Assembly (NCBI RefSeq): GCF_001700965.1
Contig: NZ_CP016756.1
Span: 2,346,501 to 2,410,500 of the forward strand
Length of the DNA: 64,000 bases
Direction of reading: 5' to 3'
DNA from: Stenotrophomonas nitritireducens
GTDB lineage: Bacteria > Pseudomonadota > Gammaproteobacteria > Xanthomonadales > Xanthomonadaceae
The first letter of the stretch is position 1, and every line of letters starts with the position of its first letter. The notes below the pieces were generated by a model. That model worked only from the letters and a program-made list of their open reading frames with translations, ran no database searches and was not told the DNA's origin. Made by a program: the position numbers and the translations under genes. This document shows, piece after piece, positions 42,323 through 52,051 of this stretch.

Positions 42323-44952
42323 TGGCGCCGATGTCGAAACAGAAATCCCAGCCCGACCAGGGTGAACTGCTGCCGCCGGACGCCGCCAACGCGACGCCCG
42401 CCACTCCTGCTGCCATCGTGCCGGGCGCCTCCGCGCGGCCGGTGCCCGTGGCCCGTGCTGCCCGTCGTCCGCTGTGGGCGCGCCTGCTGGGCAAGCTGAT
42501 CGAGCCCTGGCTCGGCCTGAAGATCGAGCCCGACCAGGCCGGCCAGCACAATGACGGCCGCCCGGTGGTCTATGTGCTGGAAGACTACGGTCTGTCCAAC
42601 GCGCTGATCCTGGACAAGGCCTGCCGCGACGCTGGCCTGCCTTCGCCACTGGTGCCGCTGGCCGGTGACCCCACCGGCCGCAAGCGCGCCTATGTGGCCC
42701 TGTCGCGCCGTTCCAGCAACAACATGCTGCTGCCCGAACAGCGCGGCGCCAAAACCCATTCCGACTCGCTGGCCAAGCTGCTGCAGGCGCACCGCGCCAA
42801 CCCCGGCCTAGACGTGCACCTGGTGCCGGTGTCGATCTTCGTCGGCCGCGCCCCGGACAAGCAGAGCGGCTGGTTCGCGGTGCTGTTCTCGGAAAACTGG
42901 GCGCTGGTTGGCCGCTTCCGCCGGCTGTTGGCGATCCTGCTCAACGGCCGCGACACCATTGTCCGGTTCGCGCCGCCGGTATCGCTGCGCGAGACCGTGG
43001 ACGAAGGCCTGGAGCCCGAGCGCACCGTACGCAAGCTGCAGCGCGTGCTGCGCACCCACTTCCGCCGCATCCGCGAATCGATCATCGGCCCCGACCTGTC
43101 CACCCGCCGCCTGCTGGTGGACAAGGTGCTGGAGTCGGACCCGGTGCGCGAAGCCATCGCCACCCAGGCCAAGCGCGACAACTCCAAGACCACCGACGCC
43201 TGGAAGAAGGCGCAGGGCTACGCCTGGGAAATCGCCGCCGATTACTCCACCCCGGTGGTGCGTTCGGCCAGCTTCATGCTCAGCCACGTCTGGAACCGCA
43301 TCTACGCCGGCGTGCTGGTGCACCACCTGGACAAGTTCAAGGAAGCCGCGCCTGGCCACGAAATCATCTACGTGCCCAGCCACCGCAGCCACATGGACTA
43401 CCTGCTGCTGAGCTACCTGCTGTACGACCGTGGCATCGTGCCGCCGCACATCGTGGCCGGCATCAACCTCAACCTGCCGGTGGTCGGCACGCTGCTGCGC
43501 AAGGGCGGCGCGTTCTTCATCCGCCGCTCGATCAAGGGTAATGCGCTGTATTCGGCAGTGCTCAGCGAGTACGTGGCGCAGCTGGTGGCAGGCGGTTACT
43601 CGATCGAATACTTCGTCGAAGGCGGGCGCTCGCGTACCGGCCGGCTGCTGCAGCCCAAGGGTGGCATGATCTCGATGACGCTGCGCGCCTTCCTGCGCCA
43701 GCCGCGCAGGCCGGTGCTGTTCCAGCCCATCTACGTTGGCTATGAAAAGCTGATGGAGGGCAACAGCTACCTCGATGAGCTGACCGGCCGGCCGAAGGAA
43801 AAGGAATCCATCTGGGCGCTGTTGTGGGGCATTCCCAAGGTGCTCAAGCAGAACTACGGCCAGGTGGTGGTGAATTTCGGTGAGCCCATCGCGCTGAATG
43901 ACGTGCTGGCGAAGATGGCGCCCGAATGGGACGGCCAACCGGTGCCTGAAGACGAGAAGCCGAGCTGGCTTGCTGGCACCGTCGACGTGCTTGCCGAGCA
44001 GATCCAGGAGCGCATCAACGCCGCTGCCGACGTCAACCCGATCAACCTGCTGGCATTGGCGCTGCTGTCCACGCCCAAGCACGCGATGGGCGAGGCCGAC
44101 CTGATCGCGCAGATCGAGCTGTGCAAGAAGCTGCTGGTGGAAATGCCGTATTCGGACCGGGTCACGGTCACCCCGCATTCGCCCGAACGCATCATTGCCC
44201 ACGCCGAGGAAATCAACGTCCTCAGCCGCATCAAGCACCCGCTGGGCGATGTGCTCAGCGTCAGCGGCGATACCGCAGTGCTGCTGAGCTACTTCCGCAA
44301 CAACGTGCTGCACCTGTTCACCGCCTCCTCGTGGGTGGCGTGCTGCTTCCAGAACAACCGCCGCATGAGCCGTGGCGGCCTGCTGCGGCTGGGCCGCGGC
44401 CTGTACCCGTTCCTGCAGGCAGAGCTGTTCCTGCCGTGGACCGAGGACGAGTTCGCCGCGCGCATTGACCAGACCATCGACGTGTTCGTGCGCGAAGGCC
44501 TGCTGCAGCACGTGGGCGAGGACGACGGCGGCATGCTGGCACGCAGTACCGGCCAGACCGACGAGGTGTTCCGCCTGCGCGCGATCGGCCATTCGCTGCA
44601 ACAGGCGTTCGAGCGTTATTACATCGCCATCTCGGTGCTGGTGAAGAACGGCCCGGGCACGCTCGGCGCCGGCGAACTGGAAAGCCTGTGCCAGCAGGCC
44701 GCACAACGCCTGAGCCTGCTGTACGCGCCGGCGGCACCGGAGTTCTTCGACAAGACCCTGTTCCGCGGCTTCATCCAGAAGATGCGCGAACTGCGCCTGG
44801 TCTGGCCGGACCAGAACAGCAAGCTGCTGTTCGACGAGCGCCTGGATGCCTGGGCCAAGGACGCCAAGTTCATCCTCGGCCGCGAACTGCGCCACACCAT
44901 CGAACGTGTGAGCCCGGAAGCGGTGAAAGCGGAAGTGCCGCCAGTAGTCTGA
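42322..44952 (+). CDS. plsB: Glycerol-3-phosphate O-acyltransferase
   Basis: 876 residues, the size of PlsB. Acyltransferase motif I is SHRSHMDYLL (HX4D at 354-359). Others are GAFFIRRS, EYFVEGGRSRTGR and the Pro motif PVLFQPIYVGYEKL. It makes lysophosphatidic acid from glycerol-3-phosphate and acyl-ACP/CoA at the inner membrane, the first step of phospholipid synthesis. It starts in a TAATG overlap with the lipoprotein gene. The N-terminal 40 residues are Ala/Pro-rich linker. Confidence 0.96.
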   Translation: MAPMSKQKSQPDQGELLPPDAANATPATPAAIVPGASARPVPVARAARRPLWARLLGKLIEPWLGLKIEPDQAGQHNDGRPVVYVLEDYGLSNALILDKACRDAGLPSPLVPLAGDPTGRKRAYVALSRRSSNNMLLPEQRGAKTHSDSLAKLLQAHRANPGLDVHLVPVSIFVGRAPDKQSGWFAVLFSENWALVGRFRRLLAILLNGRDTIVRFAPPVSLRETVDEGLEPERTVRKLQRVLRTHFRRIRESIIGPDLSTRRLLVDKVLESDPVREAIATQAKRDNSKTTDAWKKAQGYAWEIAADYSTPVVRSASFMLSHVWNRIYAGVLVHHLDKFKEAAPGHEIIYVPSHRSHMDYLLLSYLLYDRGIVPPHIVAGINLNLPVVGTLLRKGGAFFIRRSIKGNALYSAVLSEYVAQLVAGGYSIEYFVEGGRSRTGRLLQPKGGMISMTLRAFLRQPRRPVLFQPIYVGYEKLMEGNSYLDELTGRPKEKESIWALLWGIPKVLKQNYGQVVVNFGEPIALNDVLAKMAPEWDGQPVPEDEKPSWLAGTVDVLAEQIQERINAAADVNPINLLALALLSTPKHAMGEADLIAQIELCKKLLVEMPYSDRVTVTPHSPERIIAHAEEINVLSRIKHPLGDVLSVSGDTAVLLSYFRNNVLHLFTASSWVACCFQNNRRMSRGGLLRLGRGLYPFLQAELFLPWTEDEFAARIDQTIDVFVREGLLQHVGEDDGGMLARSTGQTDEVFRLRAIGHSLQQAFERYYIAISVLVKNGPGTLGAGELESLCQQAAQRLSLLYAPAAPEFFDKTLFRGFIQKMRELRLVWPDQNSKLLFDERLDAWAKDAKFILGRELRHTIERVSPEAVKAEVPPVV

Positions 44953-44958
44953 GTGACA

Positions 44959-45525
44959 CCTGTAGCGCGGAGCCATGCTCCGCTGGGACGTTACCGGTAC
45001 GGCCCCTGCCGAGCATGGCTCGGCACTACCTGCTTCGCTCCCTCCCTTTCGCGTAGCGAAGGGGAGGGTTGGGGAGGGGTAGGTTTTGATGTTGTTTGTG
45101 GCCGTGCACGGTGATGGGGCGTGCCGTTGTGGGAGCGGCGTAAGCCGCGAAGCCACTGCTTGCTCAGATTGCAGGCACACCGGTGATTGCAACCCTGCCA
45201 GCTTCGCGGCTTACGCCGCTCCTACAGTTCCGGGGTTGCGGGATTGCCTTGGGAAGCCCCCTGCCGAGCATGCCTCGGCACTACCTGCTTCGCTCCCTCC
45301 CTTTCGCGTAGCGAAGGGGAGGGTTGGGGAGGGGTAGGTTTTGACTTTGTTTGCGGCCGTGCAGGTTGTGGGAGCGGCATAAGCCGCGAAGCCACTGCTC
45401 GCTCAGATTACGGCCATGCCGGTAATTCCAGCTGGGCCAGCTTCGCGGCTTACGCCGCTCCTACAAGCTCTGCGGTGTTGCAGGATTGCCTTGCAAAGCC
45501 CCTGCCGGGCATGGCTCGGCGCTAC
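44959..45525. repeat. Tandem block of SMAG, CCCTCCC and REP repeats
   Basis: SMAG-type arms lie at 44963-44990 (variant GTAGCGCGGAGCCATGCTCC), 45003-45030, 45259-45284 and 45497-45523. CTCCCTTTCGCG..GCGAAGGGGAG occurs at 45041-45067 and 45296-45321. REP dimers are at 45128-45226 and 45367-45465. The order is repeated, suggesting a duplication of about 250 bp. No gene is present in 44953-45532. Confidence 0.85.
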
Positions 45526-45532
45526 GCCGCGT

Positions 45533-45727
45533 TCAGGCGGGCTCGTCCGGGATCAGCATGCATTCCAGCCGGGTGATGCAGTCGCGCAGCTGCAGCTTGC
45601 GCTTCTTCAGCCGCTTGGCTTCCAGATCGTCGTCGGGGTTGGCGGCCAGGCGCGCGATGTTCTCGTCCAGGCTGCGGTGTTCGGCCCGCAGGACGGCGAT
45701 GCGTTGGCTGATCTGCTCGGGGGTCAT
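45533..45727 (-). CDS. YdcH-family small protein (DUF465)
   Basis: 64 residues. Two amphipathic helices with the DUF465 pattern: LRAEHRSLDENIARL, then LEAKRLKKRKLQLRDCITRLE, forming a short coiled coil. The function is unknown; it is common in proteobacteria. It is divergent from ttcA, with 75 bp between. Confidence 0.85.
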   Translation of the reverse strand: MTPEQISQRIAVLRAEHRSLDENIARLAANPDDDLEAKRLKKRKLQLRDCITRLECMLIPDEPA

Positions 45728-45802
45728 GGTCTCCACGGGGGTTGAGCATACACGTTGCCATCGGCCACGTGAGGGATGCCGCCGACCCGGTAGAATGGCC
45801 GG

Positions 45803-46732
45803 ATGAGCGCTGTCATTTCCCTGCCCGATCCCGCCCCGCGGGCCCGTGATCCGCACGCGGCCGAACGTGAACACCAGAAACTCGGCAAACGCCTGCGCCA
45901 CCAGGTAGGCCAGGCCATTGCCGATTTCGGCATGATCGAAGCCGGCGACAAGGTGATGGTCTGCCTGTCCGGCGGCAAGGACAGCTATACCTTGCTGGAC
46001 GTGCTGCTGCAGCTGCAGAAGAAGGCCCCGGTGCCGTTCGAGTTGGTGGCGGTGAACCTGGACCAGAAGCAGCCCGGCTTCCCCGAACATGTGCTGCCCG
46101 AATACCTGGCCTCGATCGGCGTGCCGTATCACATCATCGAACAGGACACCTATTCGGTGGTCAGCCGGGTGATCCCTGAAGGCAAGACCATGTGTTCGCT
46201 GTGCTCGCGCATGCGCCGTGGCTCGCTGTACACCTATGCCGAAGCCAATGGTTTCACCAAGATCGCCTTGGGCCACCACCGCGATGACATGGTGGCCACG
46301 TTCTTCATGAACCTGTTCCACCACTCCAAGATTTCCGGCATGCCGCCCAAGCTGCGCAGCGACGACGGCAAGCATGTGGTGATCCGCCCGCTGGCCTATG
46401 TGCGCGAAGCGGACATCATCGAGTACGCCGATGCCCGCCAGTTCCCGATCATTCCGTGCAACCTGTGCGGCAGCCAGGAGAACCTGCAGCGCAAGCAGAT
46501 CGGCCTGATGATGAAGCAGTGGGAGAAGGACACGCCCGGCCGCATCGAGCAGATCTCCCGCGCGTTGGGCGACATCCGTCCCTCGCAGCTGGCCGATCCC
46601 AAGCTGTTCGATTTCCTGTCGCTGGGTCGCCGTGAAAACGCGCCGCAATCTGATGCGCAGGCATGGCTCGACGGCAGTGACAAACAACAAGATCAACAAG
46701 CCCTTCTCCCATCGGGAGAAGGGTTGGGATGA
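45803..46732 (+). CDS. ttcA: tRNA 2-thiocytidine(32) synthetase TtcA
   Basis: 309 residues. The PP-loop SGGKDS (56-61) binds ATP. Two CxxC pairs (CSLCSR and CNLCGS) ligate the iron-sulfur cluster. It thiolates C32 of certain tRNAs. The last about ten codons ([10 protein letters not shown]) are encoded by a dispersed CTTCTCCC..GGGAGAAG repeat, so the C-terminus seems to have been altered by repeat invasion. Confidence 0.95.
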   Translation: MSAVISLPDPAPRARDPHAAEREHQKLGKRLRHQVGQAIADFGMIEAGDKVMVCLSGGKDSYTLLDVLLQLQKKAPVPFELVAVNLDQKQPGFPEHVLPEYLASIGVPYHIIEQDTYSVVSRVIPEGKTMCSLCSRMRRGSLYTYAEANGFTKIALGHHRDDMVATFFMNLFHHSKISGMPPKLRSDDGKHVVIRPLAYVREADIIEYADARQFPIIPCNLCGSQENLQRKQIGLMMKQWEKDTPGRIEQISRALGDIRPSQLADPKLFDFLSLGRRENAPQSDAQAWLDGSDKQQDQQALLPSGEGLG

Positions 46733-46737
46733 GGGTA
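46700..46737. repeat. CTTCTCCC inverted repeat invading the ttcA 3' end
   Basis: CCCTTCTCCC-ATC-GGGAGAAGGG followed by TTGGGATGAGGG is the same family as at 34.8 and 48.7 kb. It contains the ttcA stop codon. Confidence 0.75.
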
Positions 46738-46873
46738 GGCAGTGCTACGGTGATCTGAAGTCAGGTAGCGCGCTTTTCTCATCCGCCCGCCTCGATGGCG
46801 GCAAGCTCTCCGGAGCAGCTTCTCCTACGCTGGGAAGCCAGGCCCTGAACCATGATTACGAAATAGGACACCC

Positions 46874-47782
46874 ATGTTTTTCAAGAACCTCACGCTGTTC
46901 CGTTTCCCGACCTCCATTGATTTCTCCGACGTCGACACGCTGTTGCCGCAGGTGGTGCTCAAGCCGGTTGGTGCGCTGGAAATGACCTCGCGCGGCTTCA
47001 TTTCGCCGTTCGGCCGTGAAGAAAAAACCCAGTTCTCGCATCGCATCGGTGACGCGCTGTGGTTGACCGTGGGCGGTGAGGACAAGATCCTGCCCAGCGT
47101 GGTGGTCAACGACCTGCTGGCGCGCAAGCTGGAAGAAATCGAAGAGAAGGAAGGCCGCAAGCCCGGCGGTCGCGAGCGCAAGCGCCTGAAGGACGACCTG
47201 CTGCATGAGCTGCTGCCGCGCGCCTTCGTCAAGAGCTCGCGCACCGATGCCTTCCTAGACCTGCAGCACGGCTACGTCGCCGTCGACAGTTCCAGCCGCA
47301 AGACCGGCGAGAATGTGATGAGCGACATCCGCGGCATGCTCGGCAGTTTCCCGGCGATGCCGCTGAACGCCGAAGTCGCACCGCGCGCCATCCTGACTGC
47401 GTGGATTGCCGGCGAGCCGCTGCCCGAAGGCCTGAGCCTGGGCGAAGAATGCGAGATGAAGGACCCGGCCGAAGGTGGTGCGGTGGTCAAGTGCCAGCAC
47501 CAGGAACTGCGCTGCGACGAGATCGACAAGCACCTGGACGCCGGCAAGCAGGTGACCAAGCTGGCGCTGATCTTCGAGGACAACCTGTCCTTCGTGCTGG
47601 GCGACGACCTGATCGTGCGCAAGCTGAAGTTCCTCGATGGCGCACTGGACCAGCTCGAGCACATCGACGAAGAAGGCCGCCGTGCCGAACTGGATGCGCG
47701 TTTCGCCTTGCAGAGTGGTGAAATCCGCCGCTTGTTCCTGCTGCTTGAACAGGCGTTCAAGCTGAGCAAGGCTGACAGCTGA
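46874..47782 (+). CDS. rdgC: Recombination-associated protein RdgC
   Basis: 302 residues, full length. It begins MFFKNLTLFRFP and contains GFISPFGR, KPGGRERKRLKDD and LTAWIAGEPLPEGLSLGEEC, all characteristic of RdgC. It forms a ring dimer around DNA and restrains RecA. It follows ttcA by 141 bp, with its own RBS region. A perfect hairpin lies 13 bp after the stop. Confidence 0.96.
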   Translation: MFFKNLTLFRFPTSIDFSDVDTLLPQVVLKPVGALEMTSRGFISPFGREEKTQFSHRIGDALWLTVGGEDKILPSVVVNDLLARKLEEIEEKEGRKPGGRERKRLKDDLLHELLPRAFVKSSRTDAFLDLQHGYVAVDSSSRKTGENVMSDIRGMLGSFPAMPLNAEVAPRAILTAWIAGEPLPEGLSLGEECEMKDPAEGGAVVKCQHQELRCDEIDKHLDAGKQVTKLALIFEDNLSFVLGDDLIVRKLKFLDGALDQLEHIDEEGRRAELDARFALQSGEIRRLFLLLEQAFKLSKADS

Positions 47783-47794
47783 ATCCGTTGCTGA

Positions 47795-47820
47795 CCTACC
47801 CGGTTTCGTAACCGGGTAGG
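47795..47820. terminator. Perfect hairpin after rdgC
   Basis: CCTACCCGGTT-TCGT-AACCGGGTAGG is an 11-bp perfect stem with a UUCG-like tight loop. There is no T-tract, so it may stabilise or process the transcript. The next gene starts 16 bp later. Confidence 0.55.
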
Positions 47821-47835
47821 GACTATGCTGGACTC

Positions 47836-48627
47836 ATGGCCAGTCTGCTCCGCCGTTTGATGACACCCGCCGCGCCGGTGATCCAGCGCGACACGGTGCG
47901 CCTGCGCCTGGACGATGCCGAGATCGACGTTTTGCGCGTGCGTGACCCGCGCGCGCGCCGGCTCAAGCTCAGCGTCGATGAACGCGGCGCGCGGCTGACC
48001 ATGCCGCTGCGTGCCAGCCTTGTTTCCGGCGAACGCTTTCTGCAGGCCAACCGGCAATGGCTGCAGCAGCAGCTGGCGCGGCTGGGCGGCGATGGTCTGC
48101 TGGCACCGGCGCTGCAGCTGCGCGAACCGGGCGTACTGCCCTTGCGCGGTGAGTTGCTGCCGGTGCAATGGCAGGAGGGACGTTTCACCCGCATCGAGGT
48201 CGATGCCGGCGGGGTCAACATCCAACTGCCAGCACGTGCCGGTGAGCCGGCATTGCGGCGTGCACTGCGTGAGTTCTACGAAGTGCAGGTGCGTGCCGAT
48301 GTCGGCCAGTGGTTGCCGCGTTACCTGCCGGGTCTGTCGCGCGCGCCGTCACGGTTACGGCCCAAGGTGATGTCCTCGCAATGGGGCTCGCTGGCGCCGG
48401 ACGGCTCGATGGCCCTGGATCTTGCGCTGGTATTGGCGCGTCCATCGGCGTTCGAATACGTGCTGGTACACGAGCTGTGCCACTTGCTGCAGGCCAATCA
48501 CTCGCCGGCATTCTGGGCGGAAGTGGAGGCGCGTTTTCCTGCCTGGCGGGACGAGCGTGATTACCTGCGCGAGGAAGGGCGCAGGCTGAAAAGCACCCTG
48601 CATCAACTGCTGCGCGCGCAGGGCTGA
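47836..48627 (+). CDS. M48-type metallopeptidase, YgjP-like (DUF45)
   Basis: 263 residues. The zinc motif VLVHELCHLLQANHSPAFW supplies HExxH and the third His (NHS). The domain (about 60-245) matches YgjP/DUF45, including LRPKVMSSQWGSLAPDGS. No signal peptide is present, so it is probably cytosolic. The physiological substrate is unknown. It lies 53 bp after rdgC, with the hairpin between. Confidence 0.88.
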   Translation: MASLLRRLMTPAAPVIQRDTVRLRLDDAEIDVLRVRDPRARRLKLSVDERGARLTMPLRASLVSGERFLQANRQWLQQQLARLGGDGLLAPALQLREPGVLPLRGELLPVQWQEGRFTRIEVDAGGVNIQLPARAGEPALRRALREFYEVQVRADVGQWLPRYLPGLSRAPSRLRPKVMSSQWGSLAPDGSMALDLALVLARPSAFEYVLVHELCHLLQANHSPAFWAEVEARFPAWRDERDYLREEGRRLKSTLHQLLRAQG

Positions 48628-48648
48628 AGCAGAGCCAAAGCAGCCATG

Positions 48649-49170
48649 TAGTGCCGAGCCACGCTCGGCAGGGGCTTTACCGCAAAACCCAAAGCCCCCT
48701 CATCCACCCCTGCGGGGCACCTTCCCCCAAGAAGGGGGCGCAGTCCCGCAAACGGGAGAAGGGCGAAGCCAAAACCAAGCAATGCCTGTAGTGCCGAGCC
48801 ATGCTTGGCAGGGGCCGTACCGCAAAACCAAAAGCCCCCTCATCCGCCCCTGCGGGGCACCTTCTCCCGCAAGCGGGAGAAGGGACAAAGCCAAAAGCCA
48901 AAAGCCAAAAGCCAAAAGCCAAAAGCCAAAAGCCAAAAGCACCCCTCCCCAACCCTCCCCTTGCCTGCGGCAAAGGGAGGGAGAACACCGGTCGCTGCAG
49001 GCATTGGAACAGCTGCCAAGTGCATGTTCCGCCCCCTTGCCTGAGGCAAAGGAAGGGAGAACACCGGGTGCTGCAGGCATCGGAACAGCTGCCAAGTGCA
49101 AACTCGATCCCCTCCCTTTGCCGCAGGCAAGGGGAGGGCTAGGGAGGGGTGCCTTTGCTTCTGCTTCTGT
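48649..49170. repeat. Repeat cluster: SMAG arms, CTTCTCCC and CCCTCCCC elements, and a CCAAAAG array
   Basis: SMAG arms lie at 48649-48683 and 48788-48823. CTTCTCCC-type pairs are at 48719-48760 and 48861-48885. Seven perfect CCAAAAG units occupy 48891-48939. Three CCCTCCC-type elements with a shared GGAACAGCTGCCAAGTGCA spacer lie at 48943-49150. No credible gene is present in 48628-49346. Confidence 0.85.
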
Positions 49171-49231
49171 CTCTGTTTTTGTTCTTGCTTCCACTCTTGC
49201 GGATTGTCCTGCTCTCGCTTCTGCAGCAACC

Positions 49232-49341
49232 AGCAACAGCAAGCAACAACAGCAAGCAACAACAGCAAGCAACAACAGCAAGCAACAACAGCAAGCAACA
49301 ACAGCAAGCAACAACAGCAAGCAACAACAGCAAGCAACAAC
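49232..49341. repeat. 13-bp tandem repeat array
   Basis: The unit AACAACAGCAAGC occurs seven times without error (49245-49335), with a degenerate copy before and a partial copy after. It ends 6 bp before the chemoreceptor stop codon, so it lies in that gene's 3' untranslated region. Confidence 0.95.
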
Positions 49342-49346
49342 CAGCC

Positions 49347-51500
49347 TCACCCCACCCGCCGCACCCCTTCAGCCCCACCCTCAGCCGAATAACGGAATAC
49401 CGAAACCGCCTCCGCCAACGCATCAGCCTGCTGCTCCATCGAGCGTGCCGCGGCACTGGCTTCTTCCACCAACGCCGCGTTCTGCTGGGTGGTTTCGTCC
49501 ATCTGCACGACGGTATGGTTGACCTGCTCGATGCCGACCGACTGCTCCTGCGAGGCGGCGGCGATGCGCGCGACGATGTCGCTGACCTGCTGCACCGAGC
49601 CGACGATCTCGCTCATGGTGCTGCCCGCCTGCGCGACCAGCGCGGCGCCGTCATCCACCTTGCCCATCGAGTCGACAATCAACTCCTTGATCTCGCGCGC
49701 GGCCGTGGCCGAACGCTGTGCCAAGCTGCGTACCTCTGAAGCCACCACCGCAAAGCCCCGGCCCTGTTCGCCGGCACGTGCGGCTTCCACCGCGGCGTTG
49801 AGCGCCAGGATATTGGTCTGGAAGGCGATGCCGTCGATCACGCCGATGATCTCGGCAATTCGTTTGGACGACAGCTCGATCGCGCGCATCGTCGACACCA
49901 CCTGGCCGACCACATCACCGCCGCGTACGGCCACGTCCGCCGCGCCCACCGCCAGTTGATTGGCATGGCGGGCCGAGGCGGCATTCTCTCGCACGGTCGA
50001 GGTCAGCTCTTCCATCGAAGCGGCGGTTTCTTCCAGATTGGCCGCCTGCTGTTCGGTGCGTTGCGACAGGTCGTCGTTACCTGCGGCCAGTTCGCGTGCG
50101 GCGCTATTGATTGCCAGCGAGCACTGCTTGATCTGGCCGACGATGCCGGTCAAGCGCTCGGCGGTGAGGTTGGCATCCACCTTCATCGCCTCGAAATCGC
50201 CGGCATAGTCGCCCTGCACGCGGTGATCCAGATCACCGGCAGCCAGCGCAGAAAGCATCGCGCGCAGCTCGCCGGTGGTGGTGGCAACCACTTCCAGCAG
50301 CTGGTTGATGCCGGTGGTCAGGGTCTGGATGAAGCCGGCCTCGCTTACCGACTGCAGGCGCTGGTCCAGGGCGCCGGCGGAAGCGGCCGCGACGATGTTG
50401 GCCACGCTGTTTTCCAGCTGCAGCTCCTGGGTGCGGTCATGCCACTCCACCGCAAAACCACTGCGGCTGCCGTCGGCGTTGAATACCGGTGTTACCACCT
50501 GGCTGAAATGCACCGGGCCGATCGTGATCTGGCCGTTGTGCACCTTCTTCAACTGGTCGAGCATGCCGCGGATGCGTGCCGGGTTGGCGTGGAAGCGATG
50601 GATGCTGCTGCCGATCAGGGTGTCGACGTTGAAATCCGGGAAGGCCTTGCGCAGTGTGTCCTGCTGGTTTCGCAGCAGGGCGACTACCGAGCGGTTCACG
50701 TAGCGGATGATGTGCTCGTTGTCGGCAATCATCATGCCGGTGCGCGAGGCGTCCAGCGAGGCGCGGATCTGGGTGTTTTCCCGGTTCAGTGCGTCTTCCT
50801 GGCGGTGGCGTTCGCCGAGCTGGTTGCGCATGCGCAGTACGCCCTCGGCCAGGGTGCCTGGCGCAAACCGTGCCCCGCCAACGTCGGTGTGGTGGTCACC
50901 GCTGGCGATGGCATCCACCATCGTCTGCAGCTGCGCCGGTGACGCGCCCAGGATCAACACCTGGCGCCGCAGCTGCACCGCCATCGCACTGATGAAGGCG
51001 GTTTCGACCAGCACGTACAGCGCATGCAGCGCCACCGTGCCGGCGCTGCCGCCGGCGGCGAAGGCGTGCACCGGCAGGCCGCGGGCCTGCATCCAGTAAA
51101 AGGCCAGGTGATGCACGGTTATCGCCGTCGCGGCAACCACCACCGGTATCCAGTCGCGGTAATACAGCAGCAGCGCGATCACCACGAACACGCCGAAGTG
51201 CATTTCCAGCAGCCCGTTGGCCTGCTCGATGGTGGCTGCGACCAGCACCATCAACATCAGCGCGACGGTGATCCGGCTGCGCAGGCTGCCCGGCGCCAGT
51301 TTGATCTGCACTGCCATCAGCACCAGTGCCGGCACGGTAGCGACGAACAATGGCAACCAGCGTCCCGACCACAGCGCCAATGCCAGCGACGACAGGCCGA
51401 GAATCAGGCCGAAGTACAGGAACAGGCGGTCCGCGGCGCGGGCCAGCTGCATGTAATAGGCATCGGAAAGGGGTGGCGCGGCGAGGGGATGAATGGACAT
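49347..51500 (-). CDS. Methyl-accepting chemotaxis protein with multi-helix membrane sensor and PAS domain
   Basis: 717 residues. About six N-terminal helices (20-190) with short loops form a MASE-like sensor. A PAS-like region (about 260-375: [22 protein letters not shown]) and a HAMP-like stretch ([17 protein letters not shown]) follow. The signalling hairpin reads [20 protein letters not shown] and [19 protein letters not shown]. It relays an intracellular or membrane signal to CheA. The ATG at 51500 follows AGGAG; the 13-bp array lies just after its stop. Confidence 0.93.
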   Translation of the reverse strand: MSIHPLAAPPLSDAYYMQLARAADRLFLYFGLILGLSSLALALWSGRWLPLFVATVPALVLMAVQIKLAPGSLRSRITVALMLMVLVAATIEQANGLLEMHFGVFVVIALLLYYRDWIPVVVAATAITVHHLAFYWMQARGLPVHAFAAGGSAGTVALHALYVLVETAFISAMAVQLRRQVLILGASPAQLQTMVDAIASGDHHTDVGGARFAPGTLAEGVLRMRNQLGERHRQEDALNRENTQIRASLDASRTGMMIADNEHIIRYVNRSVVALLRNQQDTLRKAFPDFNVDTLIGSSIHRFHANPARIRGMLDQLKKVHNGQITIGPVHFSQVVTPVFNADGSRSGFAVEWHDRTQELQLENSVANIVAAASAGALDQRLQSVSEAGFIQTLTTGINQLLEVVATTTGELRAMLSALAAGDLDHRVQGDYAGDFEAMKVDANLTAERLTGIVGQIKQCSLAINSAARELAAGNDDLSQRTEQQAANLEETAASMEELTSTVRENAASARHANQLAVGAADVAVRGGDVVGQVVSTMRAIELSSKRIAEIIGVIDGIAFQTNILALNAAVEAARAGEQGRGFAVVASEVRSLAQRSATAAREIKELIVDSMGKVDDGAALVAQAGSTMSEIVGSVQQVSDIVARIAAASQEQSVGIEQVNHTVVQMDETTQQNAALVEEASAAARSMEQQADALAEAVSVFRYSAEGGAEGVRRVG

Positions 51501-52020
51501 CGGGAACTCCTGTTCAACAGGAACAGCGGGGAGAAAAAAGCGGGACGAGGCTGTGGTCAGCCGGCGCAACGAGGGGCAACACGCTGCGGGCAGCGCGGCG
51601 GTGATGGGCCAGCGCACTGCGCGGCCGTGAGGCAATGGGGAGCAGGGGGCGACGTAGTGCCATCAGCACACGCCGCCCGGCTGGGCGCGGTTGCTCCGAC
51701 GTAAAGCGGCCGCTGCGTGCTGGCCGGTGTCCGGCGTAGTGCGTGTGCGGGTGGGCCGCCAGTGCTGGTCGCCGCAGTCGCCCTTCCCACCACGCGCGGA
51801 CTCCGGTTTCTTCACCGCCGGGGCGGTGGCCGAACACGACGGCGTTGCGCACGGTCCCGGCCGGCGAACGCGCGAGCAGGACCAGGCCGGTGATCAAACC
51901 GGGCCGGAGGGCGGGGCAGGGGAGCATGCGATGGTGGGGCGCGCAGCACCCGTCGCGGGGCTGCGGGACATCTTCTCGGTTACGGCAACACCAGCTTATC
52001 GGCTGGCGGAGCTACTACTG
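51501..52020. other. 520-bp GC-rich gap upstream of the chemoreceptor
   Basis: An open frame exists on the minus strand (51514-51927) but its product is Arg/Pro/His-rich without any recognisable pattern. I see no repeats of the local families here. It may hold the chemoreceptor promoter and a transcript ending at the 52021 terminator. Confidence 0.4.
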
Positions 52021-52050
52021 AACCCGATAGTTCAACTATCGGGTTTTATT
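52021..52050 (+). terminator. Strong + strand terminator with no + strand gene upstream
   Basis: AACCCGATAG-TTCAA-CTATCGGGTT (perfect 10-bp stem) then TTATTTT. A smaller hairpin CCAGC-N6-GCTGG lies at 51992-52007. The nearest upstream + strand gene ends more than 3 kb away, so it probably ends an unannotated transcript. Confidence 0.8.
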
Positions 52051-52051
52051 T

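Noticed and set aside
42808..45192. 794-codon open frame antisense to plsB
   Set aside because: It is a codon-bias shadow of plsB that runs into repeat DNA and has no recognisable motif.
49232..49341. Possible CRISPR array
   Set aside because: The 13-bp units are contiguous with no unique spacers and no cas genes nearby.
48700..49350. Low-complexity frames (Cys/Leu/Val or Lys/Gln repeats) across the arrays
   Set aside because: They are translations of the 13-bp and 7-bp tandem repeats in several frames, not genes.
51514..51927. 137-codon minus-strand frame upstream of the chemoreceptor
   Set aside because: Arg/Pro/His-rich product without signal, helix or family pattern. It begins in GC-rich DNA and ends before the chemoreceptor start; coding is unconvincing.
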